Source of the DNA: Desulfocapsaceae bacterium
GTDB taxonomy: Bacteria > Desulfobacterota > Desulfobulbia > Desulfobulbales > Desulfocapsaceae
Direction: 5' to 3'
Length of the DNA: 64,000 nucleotides
Assembly (NCBI GenBank): GCA_030653035.1
Contig: JAUSAB010000057.1
Coordinates: 1-64,000, forward strand
A model generated the notes under the pieces. It did no database searches and had not been told where the DNA came from. It worked only from the letters and a program-made list of their open reading frames with translations. Positions 1 through 7,179 of the stretch are shown here, piece by piece. Positions within the stretch are counted from its first letter, which is position 1, and each line of letters starts with the position of its first letter. The position numbers and the translations under genes were made by a program.

Positions 1-675
1 ATATGCCCCGACGATGACATCGGAATAGCCATCGCCATTGACATCCCCGGCCGTGGACACAGAATAACCAAAAAAAGCCCACGCCTGATCACTCTCCGCA
101 GACCAGGCGGCGGTGGGGGCAAGACCAGTCGCCGAGCCATGATAGACAAAGGCACGACCTTCATCTGTTAGACTGTAATCATAAGCATATGCCCCAACGA
201 TGATATCGGAATAGCCATCGCCATTGACATCCCCAGCCGTGGATACAGAAGAACCAAAAGACGCATACGCCTGATCACTCTCCGCAGTCCAGGCAGCGGT
301 GGGGGAAAGGCCAGTCGCCGAACCATGATAGACAAAAGCACGGCCTTCATTCGCTTCGCCGTTACTATAGCCTCTTGCCCCGACGATGACATCGGAATAG
401 CCATCGCCATTGACATCCCCAGCCGTGGAAACAGACCAACCAAAATACGCTTCCGCCTGATCACTCTCCGCAGTCCAGGCGGCGGTGGTGGCAAGGCCAG
501 TCGCCGAGCCATGATAAACAAAGGTACGGCCTTCATTCGATTGACCGCTATCATAGCCACTTGCCCCGACGATGACATCGGAATAGCCATCGCCATTGAC
601 ATCGCCAGCCGTGGACACAGAACCACCAAAATTCGCACTCACCTGATCACTCTCCGCAGTCCAGGCGGCGGTGCT
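1..675. repeat. Tandem 186-bp coding repeats (FG-GAP units)
   Basis: The core that encodes GDVNGDGYSDVIVGA recurs at 5, 191, 377 and 563, an exact 186-bp period (62 codons). The copies differ at only scattered bases, mostly in the linker that separates FG-GAP loops. Near identity at DNA level points to recent expansion or gene conversion. The array continues beyond the left edge of the window. Confidence 0.9.
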
Positions 676-1461
676 GGAAAGCGGGTCAATGGTGACAGGA
701 TAAACGGCATCGTGATCATCGACCTCAATGATAAGCGAGCAAAGTCGGCCACCAGGGCGGAAATGACTGGCCAACTCCCGACCGGTATTGTCCCAAACCT
801 TGAGTCCGTTGTACCTCATCACCTCCTGGCCATCAGCCAGACGGAACAGGACGCCATTAGCGCTCACCTCTTGCGTCAGGGAGGTCGCAAGGTTCAAACC
901 CACCTGGAGATGGTCGCCGCCTTCAGGCCGTTTTTTGACAATGAAGTTCTGCCGCATCCCCTCTTTATCGTTGAAGAAAGAAATAGCCAGATGCTCGTCC
1001 CCCACTTCAGCCTTATTGCCACTTACAACCAAGTCCTTGCCGCCAAATTTACCGGCGACATTGCCTTTGCCGTATCCGTACAGACCAAAGCCAATCTGCC
1101 AGTCGGCAATCTCTTTATATTTCTTATCTTCTTCCTTGAGAGCGGTATCAGCCACATCAAAAAGGGGCAACTTTGTGACCCGGGGCTTGACGCTGAAGCC
1201 ATCATGTCGATAGGTAAATCGCAGATTCTGCGAGCGATTCGGTGAGGAGTACGCCGCCTGCTCCTCATTCCAGTGAATGGAATACTCATCTTTGGCAATC
1301 TGTTCCTGCACCTGGCCCCACCAGTCTTGCCCCACGCCCTGGGGCAGCTCCGTATTTGTGGATGGACTCGCCGCCTGAGCCTGGCTCTCGCGAAAATCAA
1401 TGACCAGAAAACTCAACAAAATCAGGCAATAACATATTGCATTTCGCATTTTCTTCTCCAT
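1..1461 (-). CDS. FG-GAP repeat surface protein, 3' end outside window
   Basis: The reading frame is open from an ATG at 1461 to the window edge (487 codons), so the C-terminus is missing. An N-terminal signal sequence begins MEKKMRNAICYCLILL and should send the protein across the inner membrane. A domain of about 250 residues follows. After it come FG-GAP/VCBS-type repeats of 62 residues, each with the calcium-loop pattern GDVNGDGYSDVIVGA, as in integrin-alpha-like propellers. Four copies are visible (the last cut by the edge) and they are almost identical in DNA as well as protein. Such proteins are usually secreted or cell-surface adhesins; no ligand can be named. The alternative long frames on both strands here are shadows of the repeat. 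Confidence 0.85.
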   Translation of the reverse strand, partial: MEKKMRNAICYCLILLSFLVIDFRESQAQAASPSTNTELPQGVGQDWWGQVQEQIAKDEYSIHWNEEQAAYSSPNRSQNLRFTYRHDGFSVKPRVTKLPLFDVADTALKEEDKKYKEIADWQIGFGLYGYGKGNVAGKFGGKDLVVSGNKAEVGDEHLAISFFNDKEGMRQNFIVKKRPEGGDHLQVGLNLATSLTQEVSANGVLFRLADGQEVMRYNGLKVWDNTGRELASHFRPGGRLCSLIIEVDDHDAVYPVTIDPLSSTAAWTAESDQVSANFGGSVSTAGDVNGDGYSDVIVGASGYDSGQSNEGRTFVYHGSATGLATTAAWTAESDQAEAYFGWSVSTAGDVNGDGYSDVIVGARGYSNGEANEGRAFVYHGSATGLSPTAAWTAESDQAYASFGSSVSTAGDVNGDGYSDIIVGAYAYDYSLTDEGRAFVYHGSATGLAPTAAWSAESDQAWAFFGYSVSTAGDVNGDGYSDVIVGAY

Positions 1462-1489
1462 TGTAACTCAATATCATTAACTTAAAGGG

Positions 1490-1606
1490 AGGCCTGTGTT
1501 TGTCGGTCGCCCGCAGGGGCGGGCTCCTTCCGTCCGTGACAAAATCCGTGGATGGGCACGCTGCGCTTCGGAGCGCTTCGCTTACCTGCCCATCCTTCGG
1601 TTCCAT
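1490..1606. repeat. GC-rich palindromic intergenic element
   Basis: The sequence between the FG-GAP gene and thiL holds two hairpins. One pairs GCCCGC with GCGGGC around 1508-1523. The other pairs GGATGGGCA (1550-1558) with TGCCCATCC (1587-1595), and its loop is itself partly self-complementary (AGCGC/GCGCT-like). The rest of the gap shows no gene. It could be a dispersed palindromic repeat or a structured RNA. Confidence 0.4.
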
Positions 1607-1667
1607 TCTTATAAAAAAGGGCGTCTGAATTTCTTGTTTTTTTGACAGGAGTTCGGGAGTAAGTCCC

Positions 1668-1703
1668 TAAAGACCTTTGGCCTCCAGCCTAAACGCCTGA
1701 GCA
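1668..1703. repeat. Degenerate heptamer repeat (CCTNNRG type)
   Basis: The string CCTTTGGCCTCCAGCCTAAA reads as loosely repeated 7-mers ending in CCTAAACGCCTGAG, just after the thiL stop. It resembles the clearer 7-mer arrays at 18076-18112 and 43055-43085. It is short and degenerate, so it is listed with low confidence. Confidence 0.35.
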
Positions 1704-1710
1704 GTTACGA

Positions 1711-2715
1711 TTAATGTTCGTAGCCCTGGAAGGTGATATCGCAGCGGCTCCCATCGTTTTTTTGCAGGACAACGCCCTGGCCTTCGGTAATCATGCCAAC
1801 CGGATAAATCCGAAGGTACAGTGAATTCATCAGGCTTGTCTCCAGCTCTTCTTCCCGGCCGGGACGCACCGTAAAAAGCAGCTGATAATCTTCGCCCCCT
1901 TTGAGGAGCAGATCCAGTTTCTCCTGAGCCAGAAAGGTGGCCGCGCTGTCAAGAGACGGCAAGGCCGGCAGACTGGCCGCATGAATGACACTGCCGGTTC
2001 CACTTTCCTGGCAGATATGGGCAAGATCAGTGGCCAGACCATCGGAGATGTCCTGCATGGCGCTCACGCAGCCACTGAGTCCAAGCTGCTGTCCCAGTTC
2101 TATCTGAGGCGTCGGATTCAAATGGGCATCAAGTAAGTCCTGCCATTGAGGCCATTGCCCTGAGTCCATCACTTCCTCTTTCGCCTTCTGAAACAAGGCC
2201 AATCCGGCAGCGGCAGAACCAAGCGGCCCGCTGACATAGACAGTATCTCCAGGACTGGCGCCCGTTCGATACAGGATCTTTCCCCCGCCTGCCTGGCCAA
2301 TCACCGTGATCGAAATCACCAGTTCCCGGCCGCGCACGGTATCGCCACCGATCAAGACACATCCCTGTTCGGCAAGGATAGCTGCAACCCCGGACAACCA
2401 GCGTTGCAGCCACTCTGAGGCAAGAGAGGAAGGTAGACAGAGAGAGAGGAGAACAAAACGGGGAACCCCGCCCATGGCCGCAATATCACTGAGATTGACC
2501 GCAATGCTCTTGCGGCCGAGAAGCTCGGGAGGATGCCAGTGCCGATCAAAATGGACCTGATCCACCAGGGTATCGGTAGTGATTAACCACTGCCCCGCAT
2601 CAATCGTTCCAAAGACAGCGCAATCATCGCCGATTCCCTGGATAAGATCCGGGGCAGCGCTCACACTTGTTTCCTTAATCAAACGAATCAGCGCCCGTTC
2701 GGACAATCCGGCCAT
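1711..2715 (-). CDS. thiL: Thiamine-monophosphate kinase
   Basis: ThiL phosphorylates thiamine monophosphate to thiamine diphosphate with ATP, the last step of cofactor synthesis in the cytoplasm. The 334-residue length and the AIR-synthase-like fold match the family. Visible motifs are IGDDCAVF near residue 30, TTDTLVDQVHF near 48 and SDIAAMGG near 78 (metal and nucleotide binding). The C-terminal half has QDISDGLATDLAHI and a GGEDYQLLF motif. The ATG at 2715 is preferred: it overlaps the stop of the upstream gene as TGATG, which suggests coupling. A GTG one codon earlier is possible. No other thiamine gene is nearby. Confidence 0.95.
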   Translation of the reverse strand: MAGLSERALIRLIKETSVSAAPDLIQGIGDDCAVFGTIDAGQWLITTDTLVDQVHFDRHWHPPELLGRKSIAVNLSDIAAMGGVPRFVLLSLCLPSSLASEWLQRWLSGVAAILAEQGCVLIGGDTVRGRELVISITVIGQAGGGKILYRTGASPGDTVYVSGPLGSAAAGLALFQKAKEEVMDSGQWPQWQDLLDAHLNPTPQIELGQQLGLSGCVSAMQDISDGLATDLAHICQESGTGSVIHAASLPALPSLDSAATFLAQEKLDLLLKGGEDYQLLFTVRPGREEELETSLMNSLYLRIYPVGMITEGQGVVLQKNDGSRCDITFQGYEH

Positions 2716-3086
2716 CACTTGACCCGCTTGAGAAAGGATCCCTTTTTCTCTTCCTGAGGCGCTGGCGGGGGAGGCGACGCCAAGGCGCTCGTGCCAAAAT
2801 CAACAGCCTTGACAAAGCGCTCCTCGCCTCCCATGGTGAACACCTCCATCCCTGTAAACTGGGGTATGCGCAGGGTCCAGGTTATCTCTTGCGGCGGCAG
2901 GGTCAACAAGGTCAGACTGACATGCCACCACTCATTTTTACGGCTGGTGTCCCGTTCGATATCCGTAACCAATGCATAGAAGACGGATATCTGTGGTTCT
3001 TTGGCGACAATCAGGACCAGATCGCCGATATCCGTGCTGTCTTTAAAGTTGACTATCTGCTGCAACTCAGTAATTAATTTTTGCAT
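2715..3086 (-). CDS. Uncharacterised 123-residue protein
   Basis: I do not recognise this family. The protein starts with a short helix and has a likely beta-rich core with WWHVSLTLLTLPPQEITWTL, a short strand pair around FTMGGEERFVKAVDF, and a Pro-rich, Lys-rich tail (SPPPPAPQEEKKG). It has no signal peptide or membrane segment. It sits immediately upstream of thiL with a TGATG overlap and 27 bp after the DUF3352-like gene, so the three are probably cotranscribed. The tidy overlap and ordinary codon use argue that it is a real gene. Confidence 0.7.
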   Translation of the reverse strand: MQKLITELQQIVNFKDSTDIGDLVLIVAKEPQISVFYALVTDIERDTSRKNEWWHVSLTLLTLPPQEITWTLRIPQFTGMEVFTMGGEERFVKAVDFGTSALASPPPPAPQEEKKGSFLKRVK

Positions 3087-3113
3087 ATCATCCGTGCTCT
3101 CTTTATAAAAAAA

Positions 3114-4931
3114 CTACGGGGCCAACACCATGACCGATTCCAGGACAATGGCATCATTCTGAATCACACTGCGTGAACCAATCACCTCGTACATGGCCAG
3201 ACCATCAAGCAGAGGCAGGACCAGTTGTTCAATTACCACCTTTGACTTCACCGCAACCTCGGGGGCCTGCATAGAAAGCATGGTTCCGCCCCAGTTTGCC
3301 AGTTCCTTCACCATTTTCAACAGGGATGAAAACCGGACAAAACTTACTGAGTTATTGGCTTTGGTCAACCCTTGATTGAGTTCCTGATTGACCTGTTGGA
3401 AACGGCCATCACCCACCAGGCCGCTCCCGCCGGTCGCTCCTGTGCCGTCCTTGGCACCCGCGACACTGGGCCGTCCCTGGCCTGCGTCCTTGGCTCCCGC
3501 GGAATTTGGCTGTCCCAGGCCGCTCCCGCCGCAATCAACAATCGTCTTCACCAGATCCACTGTGGATGCTATGACCAGATAGCCCTGATGCAAGGCATAA
3601 AGCGGCTGCAGGCCAGGATGCAATGAGACCCCTAGGATATTGAGTTTCACGCCTTTATAGTCTTCACTCTGAAATGGAATTGCCACCTTGGCAAGGAGCG
3701 GCTGCAACATCTTGACAAACTCATCTTCTTTGTCGATTTTCAAAAAGATGGCGCCATTAGGCAAAGGAATGAACCCATCGGTCGCCACATCTTTCAGCAG
3801 AAAAACGGCCTCGGAACCAAACATCGCGATCAGCTGCTGGAGCTCAACACCCGTAAAGGTTTTCACATCCTGCTCCATGGCCTTGATCTGTTCGGCACTG
3901 TCTTTCATCTCCTGGGTAAACATTTCCCAGAACGTACCCATACTCAAGGTATTGGTCCAGTAATAGCCCAGGATATCAGCAGGAATCATGGCTAAGGTTT
4001 TATTCTCTGCCGGTTGCACACTGCACATCTTGGCCACAAGCGGATTCAGTTTATCTTTCTTGAACAGCACAACACCCTTATCCCGTACTCGCCCTTTCTC
4101 TTTCCAGACCCCAAAGGCCAACCCTTCCCAACCTTTCCACTGGTCAAGGGCCTTTTGAACATCTTCCTTCTGGTCAGGGTCAAAAGTGGCAACCAATCTG
4201 CTGACCTGCCTGGAGAGCGCAGGCATTGAGACATAGGCAAACAGTTTCGCATCTATAAAATCGTGACGCAGACGGATATATTCCTTGTTCTGGGCCAGGG
4301 TCTTCTGCTTACTGTCATATCGGTCCAGGCCCGCCTGCACAAGCCGTTCATCAAAGGCGGCAATGACATAGCCGGCAACTGTTACCACACTCAAACTCGT
4401 TTTTTCTTCCAAGCGGTATTGTTTGATGCTGTATTTTCCATGCTGAAGACTTGTTTGCTCCAGTTTCTTCGCAAAAAGCGAACTCACCATTTCAAGGAGA
4501 TCGGCATTGTGTTTGGGCTTGGCAATAAAGAGGAAACTGCTGGCCGCTGTTTTTTCAGGAACGTCAAGAACATCATCAGGAACAGGCAGCAGGGCCAGAG
4601 TAAACTCCTGGCCCAGAACCTCCTGAAAGGCCGGACTGTTCAAAAAATCATCAAGCTGTTTTCTGGAATCCTTGATCTTATTAATTTCTTCCGGGGCCAG
4701 ACCAAGATCCGTGACAATCTTCGTGGTATCAATCCCAATCACTGCCCGGCCAAGGCGAGAAACCTTGAATTCATCAAGCAACTGCCCAAGATCCCGTTGC
4801 TCAATGCAAACCAGGGTCTCTATGGGCAGAAAATCAGCGACCGTAACCTTTCCAAGCCTTGTCGTAACCAAAAAATAAAGGACAGCCGCCACAACACAGA
4901 CTGCCCCAAGGATTGCCCCTGTTTTTTTCAT
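3114..4931 (-). CDS. DUF3352-like membrane-anchored protein
   Basis: This 605-residue protein starts with one hydrophobic segment (residues 5-25) that should anchor it in the inner membrane with the rest in the periplasm. The body has the repeated alpha/beta look of DUF3352-type proteins (FLPIETLVCIEQRDLGQLL near the start, a GVELQQLIAMFGSEAVFLL segment near the middle). No catalytic motif is recognisable. Residues about 468-510 form a Gly/Ala-rich low-complexity insert in which SAGAKD and VAGAKD recur; the DNA there is partly repetitive (about 3410-3530). It lies upstream of the 123-residue gene and thiL. The family assignment is by general resemblance only. Confidence 0.7.
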   Translation of the reverse strand: MKKTGAILGAVCVVAAVLYFLVTTRLGKVTVADFLPIETLVCIEQRDLGQLLDEFKVSRLGRAVIGIDTTKIVTDLGLAPEEINKIKDSRKQLDDFLNSPAFQEVLGQEFTLALLPVPDDVLDVPEKTAASSFLFIAKPKHNADLLEMVSSLFAKKLEQTSLQHGKYSIKQYRLEEKTSLSVVTVAGYVIAAFDERLVQAGLDRYDSKQKTLAQNKEYIRLRHDFIDAKLFAYVSMPALSRQVSRLVATFDPDQKEDVQKALDQWKGWEGLAFGVWKEKGRVRDKGVVLFKKDKLNPLVAKMCSVQPAENKTLAMIPADILGYYWTNTLSMGTFWEMFTQEMKDSAEQIKAMEQDVKTFTGVELQQLIAMFGSEAVFLLKDVATDGFIPLPNGAIFLKIDKEDEFVKMLQPLLAKVAIPFQSEDYKGVKLNILGVSLHPGLQPLYALHQGYLVIASTVDLVKTIVDCGGSGLGQPNSAGAKDAGQGRPSVAGAKDGTGATGGSGLVGDGRFQQVNQELNQGLTKANNSVSFVRFSSLLKMVKELANWGGTMLSMQAPEVAVKSKVVIEQLVLPLLDGLAMYEVIGSRSVIQNDAIVLESVMVLAP

Positions 4932-4958
4932 TTATTTCCCCTTCTTTTTCTCATCTTG

Positions 4959-5573
4959 TCAAATATTCATTGTTCCTAAGATCCATTGCACCGCCTCAGC
5001 CAGATCCCCCCCGACAAACGCCGGCTGCACCTCCTGGGTCGGCCCGATATATTGGGCATCGCCTCGACCATAACCGGTCAGCACCAGCACTGGCAGGGCG
5101 CCAATGGCCTTCGCCGTCTTCAGATCCGACCAGCGATCACCGACAACGACAGAGCGCGCAAGATCAAGCCCCATCTCTGCTGCCGCCCGCAGCAGCAGAC
5201 CGGGTTTAGGCTTGCGGCAATTGCAGTTCAGTCGATACTCTTCTTTTTTGGCCTCAGGATGATGAGGACAGATATAGATTCCATCTACATGCGCCCCCTC
5301 TTCTGCCAACAGTACCGTCATTTTTTCATGAACGGCCGCAAGCAATTCCGCCGGGAAATAGCCACGGGCCAGCCCCGATTGATTGGTCACCACCACCACC
5401 GGAATCCGGGCCTCGTTGAGTCTCCTGATGGCTGCGGCCACACCAGGCAGCATCTGGAAACGGCTGATATGATTGACATACCCCATCTGTTCATTGATGG
5501 TGCCATCGCGATCAAGAAAAACGGCAGGTCGCAGAGTTGATGCTGTTACTGCCGGCACATCATTCGCCATCAT
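4959..5573 (-). CDS. gmhB: D-glycero-beta-D-manno-heptose 1,7-bisphosphate 7-phosphatase
   Basis: GmhB removes the 7-phosphate during ADP-heptose synthesis for the LPS inner core. The HAD signature FLDRDGTINEQMGYV lies at the N-terminus and gives the nucleophile Asp and its +2 acid-base Asp. VVTNQSGLARGYF follows, then the zinc loop CPHHPEAKKEEYRLNCNC and the RKPKPGLL and VGDRWSDL motifs. The ATG at 5573 gives 204 residues and overlaps the waaF stop by four bases (ATGA). An upstream ATG in the same frame would add 32 residues lying inside waaF and is not favoured. With waaF it forms an LPS core operon. Confidence 0.93.
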   Translation of the reverse strand: MMANDVPAVTASTLRPAVFLDRDGTINEQMGYVNHISRFQMLPGVAAAIRRLNEARIPVVVVTNQSGLARGYFPAELLAAVHEKMTVLLAEEGAHVDGIYICPHHPEAKKEEYRLNCNCRKPKPGLLLRAAAEMGLDLARSVVVGDRWSDLKTAKAIGALPVLVLTGYGRGDAQYIGPTQEVQPAFVGGDLAEAVQWILGTMNI

Positions 5574-6727
5574 TCGCCTCTTCTCTGGCTCTGAGGGTTC
5601 ACCGAACCGGCGGCAAGAACCTTGGCCACCTCGGCATAAATCTCCTGACTGCTGATCTCCTCCAGGCACCTCAGGTGTTTTTTAGGGCATTCTGATTGCA
5701 GGCAGGGGCTGCATTCCATCTCCTTACGAATCACAGTTGCCTTACCAGAGAATGGACCGGTGGCAATATGATCGGTGGAACCGAAGATGGCGATGGTGGG
5801 AGTCTCAAGACCGGCGGCCACATGCATCAGGCCTGAATCGTTTGTGACAAAGGCATTGCAGCAGTGGATGAGCGCCATGACCTGCTGCAGGGTGGTCTTG
5901 GCCGTCATATCGACAACGTGATACGGGGTTCGCGCCGAGAACTCCTTGATGGCCTGGGCAGCCCCGGTATCATCCTTGGTGCCGAATACCAAGATCAAAC
6001 ACCCACTTTCACCATGATGAGCGGCTATAAGCGCGGCCAATTGGCCGAATTTCTCGGCCGGCCAGCGTTTCGCCGGGCCATAGGCCGCCCCGGGATTAAA
6101 ACCGATGACCGGGATGGCGGCGTTTTTTGTAAACGATGCGATCAGTTCAGGTGCAGCCTTGCCCTCTTGACTGGAAAATGGCCCATGGCCTTCCCGCCTT
6201 TTCAGGCCTTCAATATAATCATGGGCCCACCCGATCAACGACTCCGAAAGGGGCAGGCGCAATTTGTCCGGCCCAAGCTCTAGTCCCAGCCCCGCCAGCA
6301 TCATCTGGTAATAATGGACCTGATGCCGGGCACGAATCTCCGGGGTCAGGGGAACGCCATGGGTCAGGAGTAGGCCGCGGCCATCACGTTTGAAGCCCGC
6401 CCTTACCCGAATCCCGGCCATCCAGGCGATAAAGGCAGCCTCAAAGGCATTCTGCAGCAGGATGGCGGCATCAAAGCGATACTGTCGCAGATGGCTGGCC
6501 AGTTTCAGCACCCCTTTTACCTTACCGGGATAGAGTTCCTTTTTATCATAGACCAGGACCTTATCCACATCCGGGCTCAATCGAAAGATATCCGCCACCC
6601 AGGGCATAGCCAACATGGTGACTTCCGCGTTAGGGAAATTTTTCCTAATGGTATGGACGGCCGGCGTGGTCATCACCGCGTCCCCTATCCAATTGGTGGA
6701 ACGGATCAGGATCTTTTCTGGATTCAT
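5570..6727 (-). CDS. waaF: ADP-heptose:LPS heptosyltransferase II
   Basis: WaaF adds the second heptose to the LPS inner core, using ADP-heptose at the cytoplasmic face of the inner membrane. It is a GT9 glycosyltransferase with KILIRSTNWIGDAVMTTPA at the N-terminus, a GFNPGAAYGPAKRWP segment in the second domain, and the TNDSGLMHVAAGLETPTIAIFG signature region near residue 305. The C-terminal Cys-rich stretch (ECSPCLQSECPKK) is typical of the family. The ATG at 6727 (385 residues) matches the usual WaaF start. An in-frame ATG at 6799 would overlap the upstream toxin gene. It is coupled to gmhB by ATGA. Confidence 0.93.
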   Translation of the reverse strand: MNPEKILIRSTNWIGDAVMTTPAVHTIRKNFPNAEVTMLAMPWVADIFRLSPDVDKVLVYDKKELYPGKVKGVLKLASHLRQYRFDAAILLQNAFEAAFIAWMAGIRVRAGFKRDGRGLLLTHGVPLTPEIRARHQVHYYQMMLAGLGLELGPDKLRLPLSESLIGWAHDYIEGLKRREGHGPFSSQEGKAAPELIASFTKNAAIPVIGFNPGAAYGPAKRWPAEKFGQLAALIAAHHGESGCLILVFGTKDDTGAAQAIKEFSARTPYHVVDMTAKTTLQQVMALIHCCNAFVTNDSGLMHVAAGLETPTIAIFGSTDHIATGPFSGKATVIRKEMECSPCLQSECPKKHLRCLEEISSQEIYAEVAKVLAAGSVNPQSQRRGE

Positions 6728-6777
6728 CCGTTTGAATGTCGATGGTACTGCCAAAACAAACCTCACTAAAAAAATGC

Positions 6778-7041
6778 CTATTCTTTTTTGTGCTTCCAAT
6801 AATTTGGATGGCGGTGAAGATTCATCACCGCAACAATATCAATTCTTTCATCTCCCTCAGCATAAAGGACGCCATAAGGAAATCGGCTGACCAGCGAACG
6901 CCTGATTTCGCCGTCAATGACAGACCATGCTTTTGGTAGACCCGGCTCAATCTCCTCATAATATTCGATTGCATCGTTGAACTCCGGTTCTGCCTGCGGA
7001 TGGGATGAAAAGCAAATTTCATTTTCCTTTTGTGTATTCAT
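6778..7041 (-). CDS. ParE/RelE-type toxin, no antitoxin seen
   Basis: The 87-residue protein has the ParE/RelE pattern. An N-terminal helix AEPEFNDAIEYYEEIEPGL is followed by IRRSLVSRFPYGVLYAE and DIVAVMNLHRHPNYW, ending in basic residues. Family members are mRNA interferases or gyrase inhibitors held in check by a cognate antitoxin. A good ribosome site (AAGGTG) precedes the ATG. The 138 bp upstream hold no antitoxin frame, and the downstream gene is waaF, so it looks like an orphan toxin. It may be controlled by a distant antitoxin, be inactive, or be a relic. Confidence 0.8.
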   Translation of the reverse strand: MNTQKENEICFSSHPQAEPEFNDAIEYYEEIEPGLPKAWSVIDGEIRRSLVSRFPYGVLYAEGDERIDIVAVMNLHRHPNYWKHKKE

Positions 7042-7179
7042 GGTAACACCTTATACTTATGATCTTTATTTCGCGACAACTTCAGTAAAATCTGAGCTAA
7101 TTTGATATGACAAATCAAGTATATGTGAATGATATCTCAAAAGGCTTTTCGGGGTGTTATGCTGATCACTCCTCTCTTA

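Noticed and set aside
1-675. Possible CRISPR array
   Set aside because: The repeats are 186 bp, in a coding frame and contiguous without spacers.
325-1245. Long plus-strand open frame with repeated DDDIGIAIAID segments
   Set aside because: It is the antisense of the FG-GAP repeats; the minus-strand frame gives GDVNGDGYSDV motifs, a signal peptide and a sensible start.
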